Below are positions 8,402-16,993 of a stretch of 64,000 nucleotides of DNA, one piece after another. Origin of the DNA: Myxococcales bacterium (GTDB taxonomy: Bacteria; Myxococcota_A; Polyangia; Haliangiales; Haliangiaceae); the NCBI GenBank assembly GCA_016717005.1, contig JADJUF010000039.1, positions 1,302,001 through 1,366,000 of the forward strand. The letters run 5' to 3'. The notes below the pieces were generated by a model. The model was given only the letters and a program-made list of their open reading frames with translations. It was not told where the DNA came from and did no database searches. Position 1 is the first letter of the stretch. The number at the start of each line of letters is the position of its first letter. Made by a program: the position numbers and the translations under genes.

Positions 8402-9682
8402 ATGCGCCGCTGGTTGCTCGCCCTGTCGCTCGTCGCCACCGCCTGCGCCGCCGACGACCTGGTCGACGACCCCGGCGACGACACCTGGCTCGACGGCAAG
8501 GGCGACGGCGCCTCGGCGGTCAACGTCGCCGCCACCGACCTCGACGTCGACCTCGCCGACCGCCGCGCGGTCGCGACGATCACGCTCGAGAAGTACGGCA
8601 ACGTCGCGCTCGAGGTCGGCGGGCTGACGATCGACGACGTCACCGACAACCGCGGCCACCGGCGCTACAAGATCGTCGGCGGCGCGCTGAGGGTCAGCAA
8701 CGTGCGCGGCCCGCTGGTCGTGCGCTACCGCTTCGCCGAGCACGACGCCGCCGACGGCCTCTTGCCGGGCGGCTCGACGGTGGTGTGGCCGTACTTCTGC
8801 GGCAACCTGTTCCCGTGCCACTCGCAGCCCGCCGACGGCACGCGCTTCTCGCTCACCCTCGACGGCGTGCCCGCCGGCAAGCAGGCGATCTACCCCGAGG
8901 AGATCACCGCGGACGCGCCGCCGTACATGCTGGCGTGGGCCGTCGGCGCGTACACGCGCACCGACCTCGGCGCGACCGCCGCCGGCACCAAGGTCGCGAT
9001 GTACACGCTGCCCGGCGGGCTCACCGCGGGCCGCGCCGGCACCAAGCACCTGCGCGCGGTCTTCGACTGGTACGAGCGCGTGCTCGGCCCCTACGCGTTC
9101 GGCCGCGACGTCGCGTCGGTGTCGGTGGTCTGGGGCGAGGGCCTGTACGGCGGCATGGAGCACCACCCGTACTGGCACGTCGCCAAGGACGCGATGAGCG
9201 ACGAGGTCACCCACGCCCACGAGGCCGCCCACGGCTGGTTCGGCGACGGCGTCCGCCTGCGCTGCTGGGAGGACTTCGTCCTGTCCGAGGGCACCGTCAG
9301 CTACCTCGCGGCGCGCGCGCTCGCGGTCACCGGCGGCGCCGCGCTCGAGCGCGACGTCTGGGCCGAGTACCAGGACGAGCTCGACCTTGCGATCGCCACC
9401 GGCGGCGCGCCGGCGTGGCCGACCGGCTGCAACCGCATCGACATCATCAAGGACGACCTGTTCACGAACCTGCCGTACATGCAGGGCGCGTTCTTCTACA
9501 AGGACGTCGCGGCCGCGGTCGGCGTCGACGTGCTCGACGGCGTGATCGGCCGCTTCTACCGCGCGCACAAGAACCAGGCGGCGTCGATGCAGGACATGGT
9601 CGACGCGATCAAGGCCGACACCGGCTTCGATCCGACGCCGATCGCCAACGCCCGGCTGCGCGCGACCTTCGGCCCGCACTGA
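8402..9682 (+). CDS. M1-like zinc metallopeptidase lipoprotein
   Basis: A lipoprotein signal (LSLVATACAADD) precedes a beta-rich N-terminal domain and a gluzincin catalytic domain. The zinc site HEAAH is at residues 273-277, with the third ligand E exactly 18 residues later (LSEGTVSYL), as in M1 aminopeptidases. YGGMEHHPYW matches the GxMEN substrate-binding loop with H for N. At 426 residues it lacks the long C-terminal HEAT domain of full M1 enzymes. A strong AGGGGG ribosome site lies directly before the ATG. It probably trims peptides outside the cytoplasm. Confidence 0.87.
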   Translation: MRRWLLALSLVATACAADDLVDDPGDDTWLDGKGDGASAVNVAATDLDVDLADRRAVATITLEKYGNVALEVGGLTIDDVTDNRGHRRYKIVGGALRVSNVRGPLVVRYRFAEHDAADGLLPGGSTVVWPYFCGNLFPCHSQPADGTRFSLTLDGVPAGKQAIYPEEITADAPPYMLAWAVGAYTRTDLGATAAGTKVAMYTLPGGLTAGRAGTKHLRAVFDWYERVLGPYAFGRDVASVSVVWGEGLYGGMEHHPYWHVAKDAMSDEVTHAHEAAHGWFGDGVRLRCWEDFVLSEGTVSYLAARALAVTGGAALERDVWAEYQDELDLAIATGGAPAWPTGCNRIDIIKDDLFTNLPYMQGAFFYKDVAAAVGVDVLDGVIGRFYRAHKNQAASMQDMVDAIKADTGFDPTPIANARLRATFGPH

Positions 9683-9846
9683 CGGCGCTGGGACAGCCCG
9701 CCGATGCTGGCGACCTCCCGCCTGCAGACTGACGCACGCGCGCGACGCCGCGGTCGCGCTGTGGCGTCTGCGCCACGCCGACCACGACGCAACCATCTAC
9801 AATCATTGCCATCGGCGGTGGAACGCCGCTTGCGACACCGCCCGCG

Positions 9847-10446
9847 ATGCGCCTCGCGCCGCCGCTCACCCTCGCTGTGCTCGCCCTGATCGCCCTCGCG
9901 CCCGCCACCGCCCACGCCAGCGGCGGCGCGCTCCCGCCGCTGGAGCTGGAGCTCGGCCAGGCCTCGATCGCCACGCCCCAGGGCGAGGTCGCCGCGACCG
10001 AGGTGCTGGTCGGCCTGAGCTTCGCGTCGCTGTACCCGCGGCCGACGCCGATCGACGTCAGCGTCGGCTGGGTCGGCACCTTCGTGCCGGCGCCCGCGAC
10101 GGCGGAGGCGGCGCGCATGACCTCGACTGCGCCGCCGGCCGACACCAGCGGCGGGTTCCTGGCGCTCGAGGCCCGCGCCGCCGAGGGCGCCCACTGGCGG
10201 GCGTGGATCGGCGGCCGCGCCGAGCTGCTGTCGACCGAGGACACCCGCGCGCTCGGCGCGTTCGGCCGGGTGTCGGTCGAGCTGTGGCGCCCGGTCGTGG
10301 CGACCGGCAACGGCGGCGGGATCGTCGGCACGCTCGCGATCGCGGCGTGGGCCGAGATCGGGATGCGCGAGCGCGTCGGCGGCGGCCTCGGGAGCGTCGT
10401 CGCGGGCGGCCTCGGCGTCCGCCTGCCGCTCGTCGCCGCGCGCTGA
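9847..10446 (+). CDS. Secreted hypothetical protein
   Basis: The 199-residue product has a clear signal peptide (MRLAPPLTLAVLALIALAPATAHA). The mature part has alternating strands (VGLSFASLYP, VSVELWRPVV, GIVGTLAIAAWAEIGM) suggesting a small outer-membrane beta-barrel. The family is not recognised. It is followed closely by the universal stress gene in the same direction. Confidence 0.65.
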   Translation: MRLAPPLTLAVLALIALAPATAHASGGALPPLELELGQASIATPQGEVAATEVLVGLSFASLYPRPTPIDVSVGWVGTFVPAPATAEAARMTSTAPPADTSGGFLALEARAAEGAHWRAWIGGRAELLSTEDTRALGAFGRVSVELWRPVVATGNGGGIVGTLAIAAWAEIGMRERVGGGLGSVVAGGLGVRLPLVAAR

Positions 10447-10499
10447 CCCCAGCGCACGCGCCGTTCTGCGTCGGCCCGTTCCATGCAGTAGTCTGGGGC

Positions 10500-10940
10500 A
10501 TGCGCATCCATCGGATCCTGCTCGCCACCGATTTCTCCACGCAGGCGCGGCACGCCCTGGACTATGCGGCCGAGCTTTCCGCGCGGTTGCAGGTGCCGCT
10601 GCTCATGGTCTCGGCCTTCCAGATCCCGATGTACCCGCTGCCCGAGGGCGCATTCGTTGCGGGCGGCCCGGCGATCGCCGAGATCCTTGAGCGCGTCAGC
10701 CGCGACCTGGCCGCCGAGAAGAAGATCGCCATCGAGCGCGGCGCCCACGACGTCGACACCCTGGTCGTCGAAGGTGCGCCCGCGCACGAGCTCGTGCGGG
10801 TCGCCAAGGAGCACAAGGCCGACCTGATCGTGATCGGCTCCCACGGCCGCGGCGGGCTGTCGCGCGCCATCCTCGGCTCGGTCGCTGACCGCGTCATGCG
10901 CACCGCGCACTGCCCGGTCATGGTCGTCGCGCACAGCTGA
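10500..10940 (+). CDS. Universal stress protein
   Basis: This 146-residue single-domain UspA-type protein starts MRIHRILLATDFS, and the C-terminal loop GSHGRGGLSRAILGS fits the ATP-binding pattern G-x2-G-x9-G-S. Members bind ATP or AMP and help cells through stress or stationary phase in the cytoplasm. The length is typical. The start at 10500 was chosen over longer in-frame extensions because it opens the conserved first strand. Confidence 0.93.
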   Translation: MRIHRILLATDFSTQARHALDYAAELSARLQVPLLMVSAFQIPMYPLPEGAFVAGGPAIAEILERVSRDLAAEKKIAIERGAHDVDTLVVEGAPAHELVRVAKEHKADLIVIGSHGRGGLSRAILGSVADRVMRTAHCPVMVVAHS

Positions 10941-11040
10941 GTCCCGGAGGGCCTGTCGCCAGGCCCAGGCAGGTGCAGGGGCTCCCGCTCGCCGGGACGG
11001 GCCCCGCGCGCCTCCGCAGCAACGCTTGCGCACCGAGCGG

Positions 11041-11067
11041 GCCCTCGCGCAATCACTGCGCGAGGGC
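11041..11067 (-). terminator. Hairpin containing a stop codon in its loop
   Basis: A perfect 11-bp stem (GCCCTCGCGCA with TGCGCGAGGGC) encloses a 5-base loop. The stop codon of the minus-strand gene (TCA on the plus strand at 11053-11055) falls inside the loop. There is no U-tract, so termination strength is uncertain. Confidence 0.6.
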
Positions 11068-11370
11068 GTCGCATGTCGCGAAGGCCTCGTCGACGCACTC
11101 GCGGCGCCGCTCGCACGGGCCGAGCAGGCACGCGGTCGCGCGGGCCAGCACCGGGTCCGCGACCTGACGCCAGTCGGGGTCGTCGCAGTCGAGGCGCTCC
11201 GGACACCGCGGGCCCTCGCGACACGCCCACTGGAAGCCGGTGTACGCCGGCCCCGGATCGCGCTCATCCGCGCGCGCGTCGCGCCGACACTCCTCGGGCG
11301 CGGGCCGCTCGACACACGCGCCGCCCACGAGCGCCACCACCAGGCCCCCAGCCCACACCATCCTCAGCAT
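11053..11370 (-). CDS. Small Cys-rich lipoprotein
   Basis: The 105-residue product begins at ATG 11370 with a lipoprotein signal (MVWAGGLVVALVGGAC). The mature part holds at least eight Cys in patterns such as CREGPRCPERLDC and CLLGPCERRREC, probably disulfide-bonded outside the cytoplasm. No family is recognised. Its end is folded into a perfect hairpin. Confidence 0.6.
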   Translation of the reverse strand: MLRMVWAGGLVVALVGGACVERPAPEECRRDARADERDPGPAYTGFQWACREGPRCPERLDCDDPDWRQVADPVLARATACLLGPCERRRECVDEAFATCDALAQ

Positions 11371-11546
11371 CCCGCGCCAGTTTGCACGCCACGCGCCAGC
11401 GGCAACCACGCGATCCGCCGCGCGCGCGTGTCCGGTTTGTCCGATAACCGGACAGATCGTCCGGCCCTCGGCCGCGGCCCGGACGCCCGCGACCGTCCGG
11501 GCCCGCCCACGAGGCCGCGACCGCCGCTGTGTTACGCTGCCCGTGG

Positions 11547-11960
11547 ATGCCTCACCTCGACCGCCACGTGTTCGTGTGCATCAACGAGCGCGGCGCCGAC
11601 CATCCGCGCGGCTGCTGCAAGGCCAAGGGCGGCAACGAGGTGCGCGACGCGCTCAAGAAGGAGCTCACCGCGCGCGGCCTGGGCAAGGCGATCCGCGCCA
11701 ACAACGCCGGCTGCCTCGACCAGTGCGAGCACGGCGTCGCGATCGTCGTCTACCCGGAGCAGGTCTGGTACGGCGGCGTCACCGTCGCCGACGTCGACGA
11801 GATCGTCGAGCAGCACCTGATCGGCGGCCAGCCGGTCGCGCGGCTGCTCATCCCCGAGCCGCCGCCCGCCGTGCCGCCCGCCGCCGAGCCGCCGCCCGCC
11901 GTGCCGCCCGCCGCCGAGCCGCCGCCCGCCGTGCCGGCCGCCGCCGAGCCTGCCGCCTGA
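11547..11960 (+). CDS. Thioredoxin-like [2Fe-2S] ferredoxin with Pro/Ala tail
   Basis: The core (residues 1-95) matches small thioredoxin-fold ferredoxins: Cys11 in HVFVCINE, Cys23-Cys24 in RGCCKAKG, and Cys56/Cys60 in NAGCLDQCEHG hold the cluster, followed by VAIVVYPEQVWYGGV. The C-terminus adds about three 10-residue repeats of PPPAVPPAAE encoded by 30-bp tandem repeats, not usual for the family. The start at 11547 was chosen because MPHLDRHVFVC is the normal family start. One base separates its stop from the next start. Confidence 0.88.
   Translation: MPHLDRHVFVCINERGADHPRGCCKAKGGNEVRDALKKELTARGLGKAIRANNAGCLDQCEHGVAIVVYPEQVWYGGVTVADVDEIVEQHLIGGQPVARLLIPEPPPAVPPAAEPPPAVPPAAEPPPAVPAAAEPAA
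11852..11950 (+). repeat. 30-bp in-frame tandem repeats at a gene 3' end
   Basis: About three copies of a 30-bp unit encode PPPAVPPAAE before the ferredoxin stop. The period is a multiple of three, so the frame stays open, unlike the copies that lie after stop codons elsewhere in this window. Confidence 0.8.
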
Positions 11961-11961
11961 G

Positions 11962-12555
11962 ATGCGCGCGGCCGCGGTCCTGCTGGCCCTGACGCTGGCG
12001 CTCACGCCGACGCGGGCGCGCGCCGACGACGACAAGCCGATCCGCCCCGATCCCCGCGCGGTCGCCGCGGCGCGCGAGGCCAACCTCGAGCCCGAGAGCG
12101 CGCGCGAGGGCTTCGCGATCGGCATCGCGGTCGGGCCCGCGATCCAGCTCGGGTACGGCGTCGGCAACGCCACCGGCGGCGGCGGCGGCTTCGACCTGCG
12201 CCTGGGCTCGGTCGCGTCGAAGCGCTGGGTCTGGCTGCTCGAGCTCGCCGCCACCGCGTTCCCCCACGACGGCACCGCCAACCAGAGCGCCGTGGTCACG
12301 TTCGGCGGCCAGCTCTACGTGCACGACGCGTTCTGGCTGCGCGGCGGCGCCGGCTTCGCGTCGTTCACCCGCCGCGACGCGATGGACGCCCAGACCGAGC
12401 AGTTCGGCGGGCTCGGCGGCAGCGGCGCCGCCGGCTTCGACCTCGTGCGCCGCGGCGGCCTGGCGATGTCGGCCGAGGGCATGAGCACGGTCGCGCTCTA
12501 CAGCGGCGCGCTGGTCGTCGGCGTGTCGCTGCAGCTCGGCCTGTCCTGGTACTGA
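11962..12555 (+). CDS. Predicted outer-membrane beta-barrel protein
   Basis: The 197-residue product has a signal peptide (VLLALTLALTPTRARA) and then glycine-rich amphipathic strands (GIAVGPAIQLGYGVG, GGQLYVHDAFWLRGGAG, ALVVGVSLQLGLSWY), ending in an aromatic residue as outer-membrane barrels do. It starts one base after the ferredoxin stop, so the two are coupled. The function is unknown. Confidence 0.65.
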   Translation: MRAAAVLLALTLALTPTRARADDDKPIRPDPRAVAAAREANLEPESAREGFAIGIAVGPAIQLGYGVGNATGGGGGFDLRLGSVASKRWVWLLELAATAFPHDGTANQSAVVTFGGQLYVHDAFWLRGGAGFASFTRRDAMDAQTEQFGGLGGSGAAGFDLVRRGGLAMSAEGMSTVALYSGALVVGVSLQLGLSWY

Positions 12556-12561
12556 GTTCCA

Positions 12562-12607
12562 GAGGGTTCGTCGCCGAACCCTCCCCCATCGGGGGCAAGC
12601 CCCGATG
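12562..12607 (+). terminator. Two tandem hairpins after the barrel gene
   Basis: The first stem is GAGGGTTCG/CGAACCCTC (12562-12570 with 12575-12583) and the second CATCGGGG/CCCCGATG (12587-12594 with 12600-12607). They follow the stop at 12555 by 6 bases and probably end the 11547-12555 transcript. Confidence 0.65.
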
Positions 12608-12784
12608 AGGGCCCCCACCCAGGACGCGAAACTCCCGGCGCGTCGACCGGTGCTCGACCGGAAAGAGTTACAAGCTCTGAGAGCCGGAGCATCCCGGGGC
12701 CCGCGCCGTGACCCCGGGGGCCGGACCTACGCCGCCGGGCGATTCTTGCTCAGGCTGTGAGCTGATCCGCGGGCTCCGCGGCCG

Positions 12785-13063
12785 TCAGGGCCCGTCGAGC
12801 GCGACGTGCTCGATCGCGCCGCCGGCGCGGTGCACGTCGACGCCCGCGCCGTCGGCCGAGAGCGTCACGTCGACGACGCAGCCGCCGCTGGCGCCAGCCC
12901 AGCCCACGCCGTCGTAGCGGGCGGAGGACTCGTCGGTGAACGAGCGGACCGTCGCGCCGGTCTGGCGATCGATCACGTCCCAGCTGATCGTGATCTCCAG
13001 CTCGAACAACCCGCCGGCGTGGTGCTCGTGGCGGCGGACCTCGAACCGGGATGTGGCTGACAT
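12785..13063 (-). CDS. Hypothetical protein
   Basis: This 92-residue soluble protein starts MSATSRFEVRRHEHHAGG. It contains a Trp-bearing strand (EITISWDVIDRQTGATV) and ends in alternating strands, perhaps a small beta-sandwich. No family is recognised. It is divergent from the spike operon that starts at 13168. Confidence 0.5.
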   Translation of the reverse strand: MSATSRFEVRRHEHHAGGLFELEITISWDVIDRQTGATVRSFTDESSARYDGVGWAGASGGCVVDVTLSADGAGVDVHRAGGAIEHVALDGP

Positions 13064-13167
13064 CGCGCGACCGTACAACGGACGCCTCACCCCCGCGGGG
13101 TGACCCGTCGGGTGCGACGACTTTCGGCTGTCACACCCGCCTGGATCGAGACTCTACTCCTGTGGCG

Positions 13168-14334
13168 ATGCTCGGGTTGCTGCAGCTGTTCCAGCGCGAC
13201 GTGCGCGAGGCCGAGGCCGAGGCCGACCGGATCTACGAGCCGGTGATCGGCGTCGTCACCAGCATCGACGACCCCGCCAAGCTGTGCCGGGTGCGGGTCC
13301 GGTTCCCGTGCCTGTCGATGTCGGACGCGTCGTGGTGGGCGACCGTGGTCAGCCCCGGCGCCGGCAAGGACCGCGGCTGGTTCACGCTGCCCGAGGTCGA
13401 CGACGAGGTGCTGTGCATGTTCGAGCACGGCGACATCTCGCGCCCGGTGATCCTGGGCGCGCTCTGGAACGGCAAGGACAAGCCGGCCGACAAGAACGAC
13501 GGCGCCAACGAGCGCCGGACGATCGTGTCCAAGACCGGCTCGAAGCTGACGTTCGACGACAAGGAGAAGGAGCTGACGATCACCGACGGCGGCGGGGTCG
13601 GCTCGATCAAGATGTCGAAGGACGGCGTCGTGTTCACCGCCAGCCAGGGCGACGTCGCGCTGCAGTGCCAGAGCGCGCTGGACATCTGCGCCGGTGAGAT
13701 CGAGGTCAAGGGCACGACCGTGGGGCTGTACGGGAAGTCGTCGGGCGTCGACGCGTCCTCGACGGCGACCTTCACGATCAAGGGCAACGCGGTGGCCCTC
13801 AAGGGCTCGACGATCGACATCAACCCCGGCGGCGTGCCCAAGGCCGCGAAGTGCGACGGGCAGGTGTCGGGCGACGGCGAGGATCCGGGCACCAACGGCG
13901 GCGCCGGCTCCGGCGCGGGCGGTGGCGCGGCCGGGGGCGGCGCGGGCGGCGCAGGCGGCGCGGGCGGTGGGGCTGGGGGCGGCAACGGCAACGGCGGCGG
14001 CGGCGACGGCGGCGGCGGCGACAACGGCGGCGGCGGCCCGACGCCAGGTGGCAACACGCCGGTGGAGGATCGCCCGCCGCTCGACGTCCACCAGATCGAG
14101 ATCGCGGTGGTCAACGCGCTCGATCAACCCGCCGTCGGCGTCTACTACCAGCTGGTCCAGCCCGACGGCCGCACCCGCACCGGGACCACCGACGGCGATG
14201 GCATGATCAAGATCGACGACATCGAGCAGCCCGGCGACTGCACGCTGACCTTCCCCGACGTCGACCAGCAGGTGCCGGAGGGCGACACGCCGCCGCCGGC
14301 CGCCCCCGGCGCCACCGAGGCGACCACCGCATGA
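13168..14334 (+). CDS. VgrG/gpV-like spike protein with Gly-rich extension
   Basis: The 388-residue protein opens with a gp5/gpV OB-fold (residues 15-110; YEPVIGVVTSIDDP, RVRVRFP, DEVLCMFEHGDISRPVILGA), the hallmark of contractile-injection spike proteins. Rhs/VgrG-type beta-helix strands follow (SKTGSKLTFDDKEKELTI; SIKMSKDGVVFTAS). Next come a linker of about 60 residues of almost pure Gly/Ala/Asn and a C-terminal transthyretin-like domain. The gp27-like part of full VgrG proteins is absent. A GTG two codons upstream is an alternative start. It is the first gene of a five-gene overlapping operon. Confidence 0.8.
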   Translation: MLGLLQLFQRDVREAEAEADRIYEPVIGVVTSIDDPAKLCRVRVRFPCLSMSDASWWATVVSPGAGKDRGWFTLPEVDDEVLCMFEHGDISRPVILGALWNGKDKPADKNDGANERRTIVSKTGSKLTFDDKEKELTITDGGGVGSIKMSKDGVVFTASQGDVALQCQSALDICAGEIEVKGTTVGLYGKSSGVDASSTATFTIKGNAVALKGSTIDINPGGVPKAAKCDGQVSGDGEDPGTNGGAGSGAGGGAAGGGAGGAGGAGGGAGGGNGNGGGGDGGGGDNGGGGPTPGGNTPVEDRPPLDVHQIEIAVVNALDQPAVGVYYQLVQPDGRTRTGTTDGDGMIKIDDIEQPGDCTLTFPDVDQQVPEGDTPPPAAPGATEATTA

Positions 14335-15558
14335 GCGACCACGAGTACCAGCGCGCGCCGCTCACCCTCGCGACCGGCGACCGTCACAGGGTCAAGCTGC
14401 CGCCGCGGGTCATGCGCGGCCGCCTGACCGGCTTCCTGTTCGACACCAACAAGACCTTCATCCTGCCCGCGGCGCTGACCGGCATCCGCGGCCTCGCCAG
14501 CTTCTACGCGGCCCACCCTGGCCTCAAGGTCCTGGTCACCGGCCACACCGACACCGTCGGCCCCGGCGGCGCCAACCTGAGCCTGTCCGACGAGCGCGCC
14601 GGCGCGGTCGCCGCGTTCCTGGTCGATGACGTCGACGCCTGGCTCAAGCACTACGCCGGCACCCCGGGCTCCTCGGCCTGGGGCACGCGCGAGGATCAGC
14701 ACATGCTCACCGCCCTGCCCGACGGCGGCCCGCCCTACTACGCCGGCCCGGTGCACGGCCAGCTCGACGCCGCCACCCAGGACGCCGTCCGGCGCTTCCA
14801 GACCGATCGCGGCCTCGCCGTCGACGGCGCGCCCGGCCCCGCGACCCGCCGCGCGCTCGTCACCGACTACATGAGCATCGACGGCACCTCGCTGCCCGCC
14901 GGCACCGACGTCGCGCGGCACGGCTGCGGCGAGCACCACAACGCCGTGCCCACGCCCGACGAGACCGACGAGCAGGCCAACCGCCGCGTCGAGGTGTTCT
15001 TCTTCGAGGGTCCGGTCGAGGCCCCCGCCCCAGCCCCGCTGCCCCGCGCCCGGCTGCCCCGAGTACCCCGAGTGGCTCCGCCGCACGATCCTCACGATCG
15101 ACTTCACCGACGAGCCCGCGGTGATCACCGACGCGTTCTGGGAGAGCCTCGACGACGCGCCCGGCACCGAGGTCACGGTCGCGATCCACGATCACGCCCG
15201 GCGCCCGTGCGCGAACCGCGCGGTCACGATCGTCGCGGGGCCACGCCGCATCTTCGCCGCGAGCGACGGCCAGGGCCGGGTGACCGTCCGGGTCCCCGAC
15301 GGGACCGAGCGGCTGACGCTGCGCTACGTGCCGACCGACGACGCCACGCTGATCGAGGCGACGGTCGAGCTCAGCCTGCCGCCGCCCGGGGGCGAAGCCG
15401 GGGCGCGGGCGCGCCTCGCCAACCTCGGCTACGACGTCGGCGACCTGCCGTGGGCGGTGACGCGCTTCCAGCTCAACTTCGGCCTGCCGCCGACCGGCAC
15501 GCTCGACGCGTCCACCCAGACCAAGCTCACGGCCGTCCACGATGGCGGTGCCGGATGA
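14331..15558 (+). pseudogene. OmpA-like / peptidoglycan-binding protein, frameshifted
   Basis: It starts with ATGA overlapping the spike gene stop. The first frame encodes an OmpA-C-like domain (LVTGHTDTVGPGGANLSLSDERA) and a peptidoglycan-binding repeat (LDAATQDAVRRFQTDRGLAVDG). Near 15020-15045, in a C-rich tract, the meaningful frame shifts by one to CPEYPEWLRRTILTIDF. That frame continues through a beta-rich domain and a second peptidoglycan-binding repeat (ALTRFQ-like; LPPTGTLDASTQTKL) to 15558. An indel there, real or from sequencing, restores one protein of about 408 residues. It probably tethers to or probes the cell wall. Confidence 0.75.
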
Positions 15559-16289
15559 GCATCCAGACCTACGCCGCGCTGGCGCCGACCGACCACACCG
15601 CGTCGGTCATCTTCGCGCTCGCGACGCCGACCGACACGCCGGTGATGCGCCAGGCCCGGCAGTGGGTCGACGCGCTGGTGGCGGCCGCGCCGGACAGCAG
15701 CGTCGCCTTCGAGTTCGGCCGCAACCTGTCGTTCGTCGACCAGCTCGAACAGGCGATGATCAAGGTCCACAAGGCGACCATGCCCGTCGCGGTCCAGGAC
15801 GCGACGTTCGGCGGCGTGCGCGGCCACGTCCTGGTGATCATCGCGCCGCCGATCGTCGGCCCGGGATCCGGAATCCGGGCGTTCACCGGCGCCAAGGGCG
15901 TCGAGCTGACGATCACCGCCGCGCAGGTGACCGCGGCCGCTGGGCCGACCAAGCTCGAGCACGACGCCGACGCGCTGGCGCTGTGGATCGCCCTGCTCAC
16001 CGCCGGCAAGTTCCTGTCGGTCTGCCTCGTGCCCACCGCCGCGGGCAGCCCGCTCGACGAGTTCGCCAAGGCCCTGAGCAAGCGCACGCAATGCCTGGTC
16101 TACGGTTCGAACACGCCGCTCGAGTTCACGACCGACGCCGCTGGCGCCGTCACCGGTGCGCGGGTCGGCGCCGCCACCTCCGTGGCCACCGGCAAGACCT
16201 ACGTCGCGCACGACGCGGTCACGCTCGCCGCGAAGGCGGACACGTTCTTGCCGGGCGCCGAGTTCTTCTACTGGCCGGGGTCGCCGTGA
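15555..16289 (+). CDS. Hypothetical protein of the spike operon
   Basis: This 244-residue soluble protein starts with an ATG overlapping the previous stop by 4 bases. It has no signal peptide. Regular alternating strands and helices (HVLVIIAPPIVGPG, VELTITAAQVTAAA, FLSVCLVPTAAGS) suggest an alpha/beta fold. No family is recognised. Coupling to a spike and a peptidoglycan-binding protein suggests a role as cargo, adaptor or immunity factor. Confidence 0.7.
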   Translation: MSIQTYAALAPTDHTASVIFALATPTDTPVMRQARQWVDALVAAAPDSSVAFEFGRNLSFVDQLEQAMIKVHKATMPVAVQDATFGGVRGHVLVIIAPPIVGPGSGIRAFTGAKGVELTITAAQVTAAAGPTKLEHDADALALWIALLTAGKFLSVCLVPTAAGSPLDEFAKALSKRTQCLVYGSNTPLEFTTDAAGAVTGARVGAATSVATGKTYVAHDAVTLAAKADTFLPGAEFFYWPGSP

Positions 16290-16993
16290 CGCGGGTGGTG
16301 AGCGTCACCGCCGGCCGGAAGGTGCGGCTGGTCGCGACCGTGACTGGGGGCGACGGCCGCCCGGCGAAGTTCCGGGTCGCCGTGGTCGACGGCGAGGGCG
16401 TCGCCGACCTCGAGGGCGTCGTCGCCGACGGCCGCGCCACGGCCGAGTGGGTGGTCGACCTCCACGACCGCGCGCTCCCCGCCGACGTGCGCTACCAGGT
16501 GTTCGTCGACGGCGCGGAGTCGACGCAGTCGGTGCCGCTGCGGGTCGACCCGCCGGGCGCGCTGGGCACGCCAGCCTGGCTGATCGAGCGCACCGGCGAC
16601 GGGGAGCCCGGGCCGCTCGCCGTGGTCGACGACGTCGACGTGGCCGCGGTGCTGGCCCAGCCCCACGCTCGCAACGTGCCGTTCACGGTCGGCGACTCCC
16701 TGCTGATGCGGGTCGAGGTCGCCGACGAGCTGGGCCAGCCGCTCGCCGGCGACTTCGAGCTGGTGTTCGCGCTGCAGAAGCGCATCTCCGACGGCGGCGC
16801 GGCCTTCCGCACCGTCACCGAGTTGACGGCCGCGGTCTCGGCGCCCGGCGGCAAGGACCACGTCGTCGTGCGCTGGGTCGCGCAACGGCTCGATCAGCCG
16901 CCGCCGCTCGACTTCCGCTTCGTCGCGTGGTGGCGCCGCAAGCCCAACGCCCAGCCCGAGCACGGGGCGCCGCACCCGGTGGAGTCGCCATGA
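16286..16993 (+). CDS. Beta-sandwich hypothetical protein of the spike operon
   Basis: The GTG start at 16286 overlaps the preceding stop (GTGA). The 235-residue product is beta-rich, with two Ig-like halves: VTAGRKVRLVATVTGGDGRP through VPLRVD, and GDSLLMRVEVADELGQPL through FRFVAWWRR. It lacks a signal peptide. It may be a structural or adaptor module for the protein encoded just downstream. Confidence 0.68.
   Translation: MTRVVSVTAGRKVRLVATVTGGDGRPAKFRVAVVDGEGVADLEGVVADGRATAEWVVDLHDRALPADVRYQVFVDGAESTQSVPLRVDPPGALGTPAWLIERTGDGEPGPLAVVDDVDVAAVLAQPHARNVPFTVGDSLLMRVEVADELGQPLAGDFELVFALQKRISDGGAAFRTVTELTAAVSAPGGKDHVVVRWVAQRLDQPPPLDFRFVAWWRRKPNAQPEHGAPHPVESP

Noticed and set aside
13851..16289. 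A single 812-codon protein running through the OmpA-like gene
   Set aside because: Only the middle (14331 to about 15040) and the end (15555-16289) are meaningful in this frame. The part between is a shadow of the shifted OmpA-like gene.
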